64,000 bases of DNA from contig NW_026944387.1 of NCBI RefSeq assembly GCF_033439725.1, positions 1,550,001-1,614,000 of the forward strand. Reading direction: 5' to 3'. The DNA comes from Neurospora tetraspora (Eukaryota; Ascomycota; Sordariomycetes; Sordariales; Sordariaceae). Shown here piece by piece: positions 11,987 through 24,790 of this stretch; positions within the stretch are counted from its first letter, which is position 1, and each line of letters opens with the position of its first letter. Made by a program: the position numbers and the translations under genes. The notes under the pieces are model-generated. The model saw nothing but the letters and a program-made list of their open reading frames with translations, did no database searches and was not told the origin of the DNA.

Positions 11987-14234
11987 ATGGCGCCTCCTAA
12001 CGAGGCGGGCACACCCGCGAACCCCGGCGGCACCAGGCGAGCACCCTACAACGTCATTAAGCCCGTTGTCCCTGCTCTGCCGCTCGGCTTCCCCCAGCGT
12101 CCGGTCTCTACCACCAAACAGGCCAATCCTTTGGCTCCTGCAGTCGTAGCTCGGAGCCAGCCTGTTGCTTCCGCCGCCCAAAGAGCAGTCAGTTCGGACC
12201 TTCGCGATCGACAGCAAGGGCAGCCGCCCGCCGAATCGGCAAAGAACGAGGAGAAATACAATGGTGCACCCCTGCGTGGACCGCAGCCCGTTCAGCATAA
12301 TGGTACCAACGTCAATGCTCCGCCAACTGAGCCTATGCATCAACAAGGAACAGGTATGAAAGCTCTTTTATGCGTGCTGCATGTAGCTCACTTGACTACT
12401 TGCTGTCAGCTTGGCAACATATCTATCATATAATAGCCTGTACTGACATCCATCTATAGACGTGCCAACTGGTCGCCCCATCTTCTTTGACCCTGCGCCC
12501 CCGTCCGGCAACACGTTCCTACCTCGCTCTTCTCATCACGCACCCTCTCAGAGTACGGGTTCCTCCTCAACTTACATTCACGAAGCCCCAACAGCCATGC
12601 CTCAGCCGACCATCATCTACCGGCCCCAGGCTGCCTTTCATCAAGGCCACCCTAGCAACGCCGGTCTGTTTTTTGGAGGACTGAACGACTCTGGGGCTTC
12701 ATCGCCCGCGCCCCACCCAATGGCCCCCTTTCCTCCTCCTGGGGGTCTACCTTATCCTCCTGGGACGATGCCTCCCCTCGATGGCTACGGGCGGCCGTTG
12801 CTAGTTTCCCCCACCGTTGATGGCTATCCCGCGGCTCTCGTCAACCATCATGGCCCCCCCACGCCCCACAGTGTCCACGGCTCGCAGTCACCTGTTCATC
12901 CTGGAGATCACAGCTTTGGCCAGCTCGGGTCTGCCAACGGTCAGAGTGTCAATGGCCAGAACGGGCACTCCGCTAACTGGGTTAACCAAGGTGCGTTGCC
13001 CCCGCAGGAGCTGAATCCACCTGTCAACAGTTTGCCCCAACCCAATACCTCCGTTATGGCCTTCCAGCGAGAGCAGGACGCAATCTTGGACTTCTTGCGT
13101 AACGCAGCAAACAACAACCTCTTCAACGACTGCACGCTTCAAGTCCAATTCAAGCCCGGCCAAATGTTTCGGGAAATTCCTGGGTATGAGAGGTTGTACG
13201 AGCCTTTAGCAATCCCGGCGCATCGTTTGGTTCTGGCTCGCAGCCCGACACTGGCCAGGATCATGGAGTTGCAGGGTACCGGCCCAGGAGGAGTGGTTTC
13301 ATTGGAGCTCGACAACGAATATGTGCGGTCTGACACCCTCATGTTCGCCATCCGTTCCCTGTATGGTTGGACCCTTCGAGGCTTCCTTCCTTCGCACTTT
13401 CCTCCACGCGCCGTCATCGAAGAATTCAAGCTCGCTCTCAGTTATATCACGACCGGCCGCTACCTCCAGCTACCGCACGTGTTCTCGTTCGCTGTTCACC
13501 GTGGTGCAGAGTTAGTTTGCTGGCCCACGATTGAACTTGCTACCGAGTTTGTTCTGAAATCCGCCGTCTTTTCTTCCCAGCAGGAGGGAGCCCCGGTTAT
13601 CACCGAGCTCATCGACAGCGTTCTTCACTTCCTTGCGCACAACATCCCGCAAGACTTCGTCCTTGACACAAGCGTGGGTGACTTCGGTTTCCCCAGACTA
13701 CCGGCCGAGACACGTCAGGCTTCCGCTCCGCCTTCTGCCGCCCCATGCGACCCTCAATCCTCGCCCAACGAACCTGCGCCGGCTACCCAAGCACCATCAC
13801 GACTCTCAAAGGGGTCTATCAACCCCAGGCTGTTGCAAATTCGGTTCGGAGACCTCTCCCTCGGGGCGGAGAATGGCCAAGGATCGCCCAAGCAGGCCGA
13901 GAGCCCACGTAGCAATCCTGCGCCGGCGCTGAACGACACCGTCCTTTCACGCATCCTTCTAAATCTGCCGTTCGACATGCTCAAGATTGTCATGGAGAAT
14001 AGCCCCAATATGCGTCAGAACATCGTCAACGAAGTTGTCCAAGAACGCGAAGTCAGGCGAATGCGTGCATTGGCGAAGCATACTGATGTTCTTGGTACTT
14101 TTGCGAGGCCCGCATTGGTCAATGATATGCGGGACTATTGGTATAACAACATGGGATTCAAGGAGGAAGTGTTCTCGGGAGACGGCGCTTACCTTGTCCG
14201 TACGTGGATCCACGGCGAGGAAGCAAGCCCTTGA
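11987..14234 (+). CDS. BTB/POZ-domain protein
   Basis: Exons 11987-12353 and 12460-14234 are joined across a 106-nt intron (GTATGA donor, TACTGAC branch site, ATAG acceptor) to encode 713 residues. Residues 1-~325 are low-complexity, rich in Pro, Gly, Gln and Ser, and probably disordered. Around residues 330-470 is a BTB-like fold: FLRNAANNNLFNDCTLQVQF opens it, followed by IPAHRLVLARSPTLARIM, the classic AHrlVLa core, and an acidic strand VVSLELDNEYV. BTB domains mediate dimerisation and often serve as cullin-3 adaptors. A linker rich in Pro and Ser leads to a conserved-looking C-terminal helical part (~615-708), beginning VLSRILLNLPFDMLKIVMEN and including several charged helices. No BACK, Kelch or zinc-finger region was seen. 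The partner and function are unknown to me; the BTB call rests on the AHRLVL core and domain length. Confidence 0.87.
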
Positions 14235-15922
14235 GACGAATGAAGACGACCGTGGGCGTCAATTAGTAGCGGGTGGTGAGCTCTCGACATTTACGACTTG
14301 ATGAACCTCGCGAATCGGGTTTGACGTGGGAGCTCGTTTTGCTATATCGCCTTTTCCCTGGGTTGCACGGAAGGCTTCTTTTTTAATGCTGTTTGTTTCA
14401 TGTTACTCCATTATCTGTTTGCATTGCGACCGGAGTTGTACGAGTAAGGAATCGCCGTTACCATGGTTAACTTGGCATGACAAGTTTCGAAGTACACGAG
14501 CGGTTTCTGTTGTTATGTAGGAGGGATTTCTTCGGACTCTAGCACGTCGGCGCGATGAATGCCGTTAGCGTTCATCGGGCTCTAGGAGTGTGCTAGGACT
14601 GCGACTCTGCGAGGCAGAGATATGAGGTCTCGGTCTTTTTTCCCTTTTCTATTCTTGCTTGCATTCATATGCCGAGGAAGCAGGCGATGGTGGCGTTTGG
14701 GCGCAATGGATGCAAGCCCTGGATCTTTTATCTTCCTATTCAGGTCGTCTTGGTCATGAAACGGGGGCAGCGGAGCTTGCCCAACGGTATCCAGCATGGT
14801 TGGAAGGATGTCATTGCTTTGGCGGGAACCGAAGCTTATCCAGAATCTTTCTTCTGGCGGAGCGAGGATGGTTTGGATTGGGATCCGACTCGGGCTTTGT
14901 GGCGTTGCTTACTTTTTTATTGTTGTTTTGCAAGGAGCGGTTAGCGAGTGGCTGTTTCCGCCATACAATGGATTGAGAAAGCGGATTCAGCCGTTATGGC
15001 CTAAAGAGACGATGCAGGAAGGAAAACATACTAAAATACCCATGGACGTTGCGGTTTCACCGGAGGAGATAGATGGTGGACATGAATGAGCTTATGAGCT
15101 TTGAGCAGGGCTACATGGTAGTAGGTAATTCTCGCTATGGCTTCCAAGATATTTTAGGTAGTCGGTTGTAAAACAAAATTGTACAGCATTACTTTTATCA
15201 TCCCGTTCATCTCGGTGTTTATGTTGTGTCTGTTGACTTGGGTTTGGTGTTTTGGAAGAAAAAAGCGATCGATGCCCTGCATGGAGACGGGAATGACGGC
15301 ATGGTGGAGGATAGCTGCGCAGGTAGCATCAGGACCCCTTGTGAGTGTGGGGAGAAGTGCGCTAACCTGATTGGGAGCTGCCTACATGAGCTCCCTTTAG
15401 CTTTGTAAGGGGTTTCCTTGCTAAACAGCCACTCAGGGAACTAGGAAATACCGAGGCTGGCTCGCTTGGGGACAGCACGTGGAACTGTGGAAGCGTCACT
15501 CGGTGACTGCAGTCGAAGTCTCACTTGCTGACTGGATGCCCAATTGAACCCCATTTCCATCTCCCCTCACCGAATCCATCTCCACAATAAACGGGCGGCG
15601 TGACAGACGGCCGCTATCTTTCGACCTTGGACTGTTTGTGACGACATCACGCGACGAATCGCGCCGACATAGGGTCTACCACGATCAAGGGTAACACAGA
15701 AGCAGGAGGTTAGACAGCGGACGGAAAGGGAGGAGAAATCCGAGACGTAATTCAGGGAGTTGAGTCGCGACAAATCGTCGACGTCGATTGGGAATTGCCT
15801 CGACGGCCGGCATCAATCACACCAACCGACGAGCTGTTCCGACAGCAGAACAACAGACCGAACCATCCAAGCATACCCAGGAGTCAACTAGACTTTGTCC
15901 GAACTCGGCGGCGCGTTCCAAG
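14235..15922. other. intergenic: 3' flank of BTB gene and leader of next gene
   Basis: Several overlapping frames of 60-105 codons occur at 14.6-15.1 kb on both strands. Their composition is not protein-like and none has a domain or convincing splice partner. The frame of the downstream gene runs open back to 15788, but there is no in-frame ATG before 15923. Confidence 0.45.
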
Positions 15923-18016
15923 ATGGCCTCAAGAGCCTCCGCCGGCGCAGCCGCAGCAGGCCCTCGAGCCAGCCCCAGCCCAGGAGGCCCGGGAGTCACG
16001 GCCAAGTCCACCTCGGATCCCATTCTTCGCAATGCTCTGCGATACACCATCTCGGCTCGCGAATACGCCGTGCTGCACAAACACGTCATCTCCAAGTCCA
16101 AAACACTGAAGAAACGGGCACCGACAGTCGATACCGTGCAGAGAATCATGGACGGTGAACTCCAGAATAGGGGTCGCGGTGGTGGTGGTCAGGCATTGCG
16201 TGCCAGTGCCAGTGGTAACGCTTCTTCCGGCGACAAGGGATCGAAGGCGAAGGCTAAAGAGGAGGTATTGGCCAGGATTGCTGGCAAGGGAGCGGGTGCC
16301 GACGATTACAATGCGAGGGCGATTAGACACTCGCTGCGCGTGTTCATTGCGACAGGCGCGTTGATGAAGCTGTGGGGGATCGTGTCGGCGAGGGTTCTAG
16401 GGAAGAAGCAAGGGTACGTTAACCGTTCTCTGTACACCGTCGCATGGTTATTTCCTAGGGTGGGAATTGCATCATATCGGGAAGCTAACATGGGAGCAGT
16501 GGTGCTGCCAGCGGTCAGAAGCAACCGCTTCACAAGTCGCCCACCCTCCGGCTATCCGTATCACTCAGCACCATCTTGCTGATGTACCGACTTCTTTTCC
16601 GCTTCTTCACGCGCCTACGTGCTCACTTGCTGGACCCTACGGCGGCTCCCTTCCGGATTCGCAACCCCAAGACTACGCTCACACTTACGTCGCCGTACGC
16701 CCCTGCCGTCGGCGCCTCTCTGGCTGGTCTTGCGCTGGGTGTCTATCCGAGCCAGCAGCTACGTGTTTCCATTGCCGTGTATGCGCTCTTCAGAGCACTC
16801 GAGTTCGGATGGAATTGTGCCGAGGATAACGGCATGGTATGGGGTTGGGATAAGGGCACCCATGGCAGGCCGGATAAGAAGCGGGCGAGGCCGTGGTGGT
16901 GGGGAAGCTGGATGTTGCAGCCCTTCGCCTTTGGCCAACTGTTGCATGCCGCCGTGTTCGATCGGGACTGTTTCCCTACGGTAAGTTCACTATCCAGCTG
17001 GATCGAGAGAAGTGATGAGCTAACGTGAGATCATGTAGGCATATGGCGACTTCATCTTCAAGCACTCGACGGCCTATCTCCATGCCAGGCCCGAGGATTT
17101 CCCTCTCAGCCTGAAGTGGCCCAAGGTTTACGAAATCATCGACAGCCTCGCCACAATGGCCAAGCTGAACTGGCCGTACGTTTTTACCCCCTTCCCTTGC
17201 TCCTCCTTGACCCTGACTAACATGCCCAACAGAGCATTCATCTCCCCCGTCCTCTTCCCAGGCAAAGAAGACACCCTCCCAGCCTCCCTCTCCGCCATCG
17301 CCCCCCTCACCTCGGGCGCCCACCCACTCATCACATCCCTCTCCTGCGCCACCCTCCACCCTTCCGACCCGTCCTGCACGCGCACCTTCCTTACCTTCTG
17401 GCTGCGCTCCTTCCCCCCGCTAACCAAGATCCTCCTCCTCGTCTACTCGGCCATGGTCCTGCCCCGCTTCAGCTCGCTCTACCACTACCCGCTCTCCACC
17501 ATCCAGGGCATCATCTCCAACGCGCTGCGCATGTCGACCTTTCTCACGGGCGCCCTGGGCACCTGGTGGAGCAGCATCTGCTTCTTCCAGACGTGGCTCC
17601 CGCGCACGTTCATGCCCACGCAACGCTTTTTCTTGGGAGGCTTCCTGGCCGGCTTCTGGGCGTATCTGGAGAAGAAGAAGGGCAGGCCGATCTTCTTGCA
17701 CACGGCCAAGGCGAGCTTGAATAGCCTTTGGAAGGTCGGTGTTAAGAGGAGGTGGTGGCGGGCGATGAAGGGCGGCGATGTTTGGGTATTCGTAGCGGCG
17801 TTGGCGCTTACGGGCGTGGTGTATGAGAGGGACGCCAAGGCATTGAAGGAGGGGAATTGGAGAAAGGGTGTTTCTTGGGTGAGAGGTGAGGGGTGGAGGG
17901 ATTGGGTGGAGACGTTGGAGATTGAGGGCGATGAGGCGGATGAGAAGGAGGACCTGAAGCTTTATGAGCGGGAGATTGAAGAGGATGAGTCGGAGGAGGA
18001 GGGTTTGAGGTACTGA
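15923..18016 (+). CDS. TMEM135-like multi-pass membrane protein
   Basis: Four exons, 15923-16413, 16500-16980, 17039-17175 and 17233-18016, encode 630 residues. Introns of 86, 58 and 57 nt have GTACGT, GTAAGT and GTACGT donors; all joins keep frame. The N-terminal ~130 residues are Ala/Gly/Ser-rich and polar. Hydrophobic stretches follow, including SVSLSTILLMYRLLFRFF, VGASLAGLALGVYP, WMLQPFAFGQLLHAAVF, LTKILLLVYSAMVL, RFFLGGFLAGFWAYLE and VWVFVAALALTGVVY. The pair GASLAGLALGVYPS...YALFRALEFGWN and the later FFLGGFLAGFWAYLEKKKGR resemble the duplicated glycine-rich membrane units of fungal TMEM135 homologues, which in animals act on mitochondria and peroxisomes. The C-terminus is strongly acidic. 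The start is the first in-frame ATG. The family assignment is from remembered pattern, so a different polytopic membrane family is possible. A large mobile element begins 276 bp past the stop codon, probably within or just beyond the 3' UTR. Confidence 0.78.
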
Positions 18017-18286
18017 GCTGGGAGGTCCCTGATTTGAAGGGTTGGAATGGAGAGGGAAAATGGGGGTTTTGGTATAGTGGTGGAAAAGGGGGATGGGGGT
18101 TCTTGCTGTGCGAGCAGCCCTCGATGGATTGGCTGGCTGGCTGGCTGCCTTTTTGAAGAACAGACATTAAAGACGTGACGGAGTGATGGTTGCTTAATGG
18201 CCTTGCCAATGATTGATTGGGTGTACGTAGGTAGCCTGCGTACTTGTTTGATGTATATACCCTTCTTTAGATGATTCTTGTTACAT

Positions 18287-18374
18287 ACATATAGAGCTTG
18301 ACTTACCGCACCGTAGTCGATGTCCTTATGCACCCTGTTTTGACTTCGCGCACCCTCTTTTCCCTATATATTAG
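18287..18374 (+). repeat. left terminal inverted repeat plus ACATAT direct repeat
   Basis: ACATAT (18287-18292) is followed by the left arm, which starts AGAGCTTGACTTACCGCACC. The arm matches the reverse complement of 32126-32195 perfectly for 26 nt, then with 2 mismatches over 38 nt, then more loosely to the shared end CTATATATTAG. The left arm is not AT-shifted and appears close to the original sequence. It contains a GACTTCGCGCACCCTCTT unit at 18342-18359, related to the tandem repeat near the right end. Confidence 0.8.
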
Positions 18375-18599
18375 CCGATAACAGCTAATATGTAAAAGTC
18401 TACGTTTTGTATAATAAAACCCACTTTTAAAATATTTTATAACATTCAACCGTATGCTAAAAAAAATTTATCGAAGGTTGGAACGGTAATTATAAGTGCT
18501 AATGCTATTAGTATAGTGGTAATTACTTTTAGTACGTTTGTTAGGAAATGATTATTGATTATTATATTTGTAAATTGGTAACTTATTAATTTAAGAATA

Positions 18600-21500
18600 T
18601 TTAAGTTGGAATTTAAACTATAGTTACTATTAGCGATAAAGAGGAAATTTTTAATTATATTCTAAACAAGTTAGTAGTTAACGTTAATAAGTAAGGAAGG
18701 TTTAATACCTTGGTTCGATTATAGATAGCTATTTATAGTAAAATAGCTAATTATAAAACCTTATTCGATCGGTAAGAAAAGAATATTTGGATACTTTGTA
18801 TAAAAGTTAAATTCGAATTAGCTTTCGATTTTCTCCTAAATAACGCCCGCGCTATATAGGAGAGAAAGAAGAAAAGTACGGATAATTAAACTAATATATT
18901 CAATATTAATATTATAAATTATTTTTACTATTAAGATAGTTCTAATATTAAATAATTAATTTATTAGAAGAGCGAGGGAAAACGAGAAGTGATTTTAATT
19001 CATCGGTTATTAATTACGCCGCTTAATAATATATCCTTTTACTTTGTAAGTATATATTAAATTACCGAGGGTAATATTAGTCTATATATCCCTAATTAAA
19101 TATATAATTTTAATAAATTTATTAAAAATGAAAGCGAAATTATAGATGAATCTTCGGTCGAATTAATAAGTTTGCTAAATTCTATTAAAATAGAAATATT
19201 AAATTCCGTTAGGATAGAAATATTTGGCGAAAGTAATATTTAATCGCCCGTTGAGTATTATAAGAAGCTATTTAATTATTAGGCTATAGAATTATATATA
19301 AAGGATTTTACTTTTGAAAAGGAATTGGAAGATATAATTATTAAAGTGCGTTAAAAGGAAGAATGGTTAATTAAAGTTACAAAATCTTTAAAAAAGAGAA
19401 TTAATAAATAGATATTGTATTTTAATTAATTAATTTAATATTGCTATTCGAAATAAAATAATAAAAAGGATAGTATATTAGAAGAAGAAATAAGAAAGAA
19501 AAAGGAAGCTTTAATTACTCTAATCGACGAAGTTTCTTTTTTTTAATTAAATTATTAAGTGCTTTTGTACGTCCGAAGATATTGACGATAATAAGGTAAT
19601 ATTTAATAATTACCTTCGTTTCGATTTCTAAGAAACGTTTATTATATTTCCGGTATTTCTACCTCCGACCCTAAATAATAACCGTAAAGTTATAGTAGAG
19701 AATAAGCTGATTAATTTACTAATTCCTAATTTTAATAAAGAAAATATATTATTTAAAGAGAATTAAATTATACGAGCCCTTATTAAATTAAAGTATAAGG
19801 ACGGTAAGTCGATAAAGGTTATTAATCTTTAGGAGTTTGCTAATACGGCGATTGAAACTTTAAAGGATTAATTTCCTATATTTAAAAAGGTAATACGAAT
19901 TCATACTCCGATTATGTTTAGGGATTTATATAAAATAGATCTGCGCTTTATATTAATTATAATTAGAATAATTAAATATAATACGGGCTTGAATAAGGAT
20001 ATCACTATCGTTTCCTACTAAAGAAATACACGGCTAATTAATTAGAAGAGGCGAACCGAATAGTCCCTATATTAAGCGAAGATATATAGATAAATTCGAT
20101 TACGTTGAATAAATTAATATATATATTTAATTAGCGACGACTTCGTACTAATATATATTATTTTAATAAGGTAAAGAATAGGAATATAGAATTCTTTTAC
20201 TAGGATATAATAAAACTTATCCTATTATATATAGTTAGAAAAATTACTATTAAATAGTTACGGGTTTATTTAATTTAATTTAATTATCTTTTAATATTAG
20301 GACTAATTATTAAAATCTCAATCTTATTAACTTTATTTATATTTTTATATTCGAATAGATAAAAAATTAAGGTATTATTAAATATAAGTATTAAGGTGAA
20401 TATTATTACTTAAGATATAGCGGTCTATTACGGATTAGCTATTATTCCTACTATAGCGTCGAATATTAATAATAATAGAAGTAAAAAAGGTTTTGTAAGA
20501 GAGTATTGTATAAAGATATAGTTAGTTAATTAATTAAAGGATATGTATTTTTTTATTATTATAATGGAATTGCTATATTACGACGTGATTTTTGGTTAGC
20601 TTTTCTTTAAGGATGCTTACTTTAATTTTAATTATTCCTTAATTAGAATTAAAATAATTAATATTAGGATAGACGATATTTTAATAAAAGCTACTCTCGT
20701 ACCTAAGTAGAAGGTTGATTTGGGTATATTCTTATATACTTTATAGGAAGAGGTTGAGTAGCCATTTCCTATAGAGAAATTCGCTAATTATTTTAGAATT
20801 ATATTAAGTAAATTTTAGTTAGTTCTAGATTAGTATAATAGAAAAGCGAGCGATGAAATTCTCGGACGGGTAGAAAATAAAGTAATTAATTAATTATTAG
20901 AATAGTATTATTATACGAGGGAAAGGCTTTAATAATTAAAGAAATTACTTTTAAATATTACCCGAAAACTCTTAAGAAATGAACTATTTGAGGTGGATGA
21001 ATTAGAAAAGTATTCATTTGGAAAGAAAAAAAAAAGTAGAAAAGATAATATATATAATCTAGTATTAGGCGTTTTAAGAATAAAAAATAGATTTTTAAAT
21101 AATATTCTTTTCAATCGATAATAAAAGCGAATTTTATTAAAAGCTTACAAGAAATAGATTTTGGAACTTTTACGTTTTTATACTATTTTATAGCGTTTCA
21201 TATTGATTAAGAAAATGAAAGTAGGATTAACTATATTTACTTCCATATTTTTCGGAATAATTAGTTAATTATTTTCTAAAAAGACGCTAAATTTAAAAAC
21301 CTTTATTATTTATATTATATATAAGAGGAAAGATTAAAAGGTTATATTAATCAATAATATACCTTCTAATAGATTAAAATTGGAAGGAGATTCTAAATAA
21401 AAAATTTAATATTTTACTACTTGATAAGAAAGGATTAATAAGAGGAGGAAAACCTACCCTTCCCCTTAGGACAATATAATTACTTTTTACTTTTCCAAAA

Positions 21501-24500
21501 TAGAAGAAAGTGAACGTTTAACCCTAGAACGTTTTTAAATTATATTAAAAGGCGTTTAAAGTATTTTAAATCTCGAAGAACGGGACTTTTTCACTTATAT
21601 ACTAAAGAATTGAAAAATTATTTTAGTTTAGAATTTTAATTATATAGGGAAAATCGAATTAAATATTTTCCTACCGTAAGAAATCCGTACTATTCTTTAT
21701 ATAATATAGTAAAGCAGATTAATTTTTATATTAAAGGCTAATTATAATAAAGTTTGTAAGCTTTTAAATGATAGGATTAAGTACGGAACTTTGGAAGAAA
21801 ATTATACAGTTTACCAAAATAATTAATTTTTAGTAGCTAAGAAAGATGGTAGCTTATATTTAATTAATAATATGTAAAAAATTAATATAATTATACTTCG
21901 TAATTCTAATATCCTTCCTAATTATAAAACATTTAACGAAGAGTTTAGAGGTTATAAAATATTATTATTACTTAATTTATATTCCGAATATAATTAGATT
22001 GTGTTGAAGAAAAAGAGCTGGGATTTTATAATTTTCTAGAATTTTTTAAGGTCTCTCTAATATATTTATATTACCCTAAAGAGTGATAAATTCGGTCGCC
22101 TAATTTATACGTAATATAAGAAGGATTTTGTATAATTTAATACCTTAAATTTATCGATTTTATTTAAATAATATCTATATTAAATTAGTTAGTACAGATT
22201 ATAATAGGAAAGTAATTAAGTTTAGGATAGTGAAATATATCTTTAAGCACTTTTTGAATCTCGATAGGGTATTTATTAATATTAAGTTAAATATTATAAT
22301 AATAGTAGCCGAAAAATCCTAATGGTATTAATTAAAAACTATTTTAGTAAGTTATTTCTATTCGGAAAATAATCGACGATTAGTATTTGAAAAGTTATTT
22401 AAGATTATAATTTAGAAGTATTATAGATATATTAAAATTAAAGGTAAAGAACTTTAATAACTAAAAGCTTTTTTGGGAATTGTAGAGTATTATTGAATTT
22501 AGATTAAAGATTTTGGATTAATTGTTTTGCTTCTTTACACTTTAATAAAAAAAGGGAATAAAATAGTAATAGATAGAAAATAAACAGTTCGCTATAGAAT
22601 ATTTATAATATAAGGTTACTTCGGCGCCTTATTTGGCCCCGATTGTCTACGATAATTCGTAATACGGGTAGATTTTTTTCGTCGTTGATATATTATTAAT
22701 AGGTTGGGGTATAGTCCTTAAATAAGTAGGGTTTAATAAGTTAAAATACCCTTGCCGGTTCGAAAATAGAATTTAGTTTAACGCGGAAAAACGATATAAC
22801 GTTATTAAAAGAGAGTTTCAGGGTTTTCTTTATACTTTAAGAAGAATAAAACAAATATTTTTTTAATATTTAATTTATTATTGAAATAAATATTTAGGTT
22901 ATAGTTTATTAATTAAAGGGTGTTATTAATAATATTCTTAAAGTATTAATTATATATTAAATTATTTAGATTCGTTTATTCGATTTCAAAATTAAGTATA
23001 TCCTAGGAAAGAAGAATGTTGTAGTTAATTATCTATTATGTTTACTTCCTTCCGACGATAATATAAAAGAAAAAGATGAAGAGGAAAATATTAATAATTA
23101 CGTAGACTATTAAATTTTTATTTTAAAGTTAGATAAACGTTAATTAATAGTATATATAGAATAAAAATTATTTATTAGTAAGTAGTCTATTAATTCTTAA
23201 TAAATTACTAAATATTTATAGACCTTTAAATTCTTTAGTTCTTTAAAAATAGAAATAGATCGCCGACGTTTTAAAACGAAAGGTATTAAATGTTTTATAA
23301 AAAATAGCGCTTTATAGTTACATCCTAGGAATATTATTTAAGTACTACGTAGACTAATTAATAATGCGATTGATCGGAATGCTATTTTCCGGAAATATTA
23401 TAATGAAGCCGGGTATAAAAGAAGAGAAATTATTTATTGATAGATTACCAACTATTATTATTAGAAGGGAATATATTTTTACGTAGAAAATCGTATTAAA
23501 TTTTATTAAAATTACTAAATATAAAATCCGAAGCCGTTTATTAATACTTTTTAATATATTAATCCGACGTTTGAATTATTTTATAAATAAATTTTAGATA
23601 TTTAATATTTATTTAGACGGAATGGAAAAAGAATTGGTATTATTAAAATCCAGGGATAATTTTATAAATTACATTAAAATTAATGTCCTATCCGTAGTAA
23701 ATTCTAAAAACGTCACCCAATTTATAAAAATATAAATTATTTAGCGTTAGGGATTTCCCTTATTAATAATTATTAATAGAGGATTGGAGTTTAGGAAAAA
23801 TTTATAACGATTATTTCTAATTTTAAAAATCCTATTTATTAGAATTTTATTTCATAATTCCAAAACTAATAATATAAACGAATTTAGCTATTTCCCTATT
23901 ACTACTACGCTTATAAAGATTATTGGCGGTATTGGTAAAGATTAGAAGCTTTAGTTATTTTACATTTTATTTACTAATTAGACTACAGTTCGTAGGAGCT
24001 ATTGTTTTACTCCCTTCTATTTTGGCTATAGTTATAATCCGGTTTTTCTAATTAAATTTAATTTACTTTCTTTGAGAATTATATAATAGAAAACGATTAA
24101 AAATAATAGATTACTTTAGGCCAGGCTCGATTTAATGTTTATTAAGACCTATTTATTATAGGATAGTAAGTATTATTTTGATTTAATAGTAGAGAAAATT
24201 TCCGCTATAAAAAAAAAGGCTATAAAATATTGCACCGAAACGAACGAAAACGGATAAAGGGAAGATTAAAGTTAACGTTATTAAATTTACTATAAGGGAT
24301 TTTATTCTAATTTATAATTTAATCCGCCGGATTAATATAAATTCTATTCGGAAATTAACTTATTAATAATTTAAACCCTTCCAAATTAGAAAAAAAACTT
24401 CTAAATACAAATACTTCCTAAAAACCTTAGATGGTATTAATATTATAACCTTTTATTTAACGGAGAGGATTAAAAAATACTTTTCTATTGATAGGGTTTG

Positions 24501-24790
24501 GCTAGAAATTAATTAAGATGTTGAAAATCTAGAAGTATTACCTTTAGTTTATTTATAAGAAAGTTTAGAGGAAAGAGTAGTTAGTGAAAATATAATAGAA
24601 AAAACGGTAGCTAATTTGGAAGAGAACGAACGGAATATAGTAATTAATAAATTTCAATAGATAATATAATGGGAAACGCAAAAAGATACTGAATAGAAAA
24701 ACCGGAAGTTTAAAGTTATTCTAATAAAAGGACCGCTTAAAGATTAGAAATTAATTTATAATTATAGAAGCTAAAAGAAAAATTAATAAT
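18600..24790 (+). mobile_element. RIP-inactivated Ty3/gypsy-type LTR retrotransposon coding region
   Basis: No frame is intact, but when stops of the TAG/TAA type (typical of RIP at Gln and Trp codons) are read through, gypsy pol domains appear on the plus strand in the expected order. A retropepsin-like segment lies at ~20.36-20.64 kb, ending in a YYDVIFG-like stretch (DVILG in live relatives). Reverse transcriptase starts near 21.83 kb (FLVAKKDGS at 21827-21853) and its catalytic Asp pair is replaced by Asn-Asn codons at 22167-22172. RNase H spans ~22.65-23.0 kb (VVDILLIGWGIVL). A degraded integrase lies at ~23.5-24.1 kb. The order PR-RT-RH-IN marks Ty3/gypsy rather than copia. A gag region presumably lies at 18.6-20.3 kb. 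KKDGS and the Asn-Asn site are in different frames, so at least one indel exists. I could not locate a pair of LTRs by eye. The element cannot encode active enzymes. Confidence 0.8.

Noticed and set aside
20929-21114. 61-codon Phe-rich frame in the RIP-mutated gypsy region
   Set aside because: Antisense of AT-shifted reverse-transcriptase region DNA; poly-Phe/Asn/Ser composition is a by-product of RIP.
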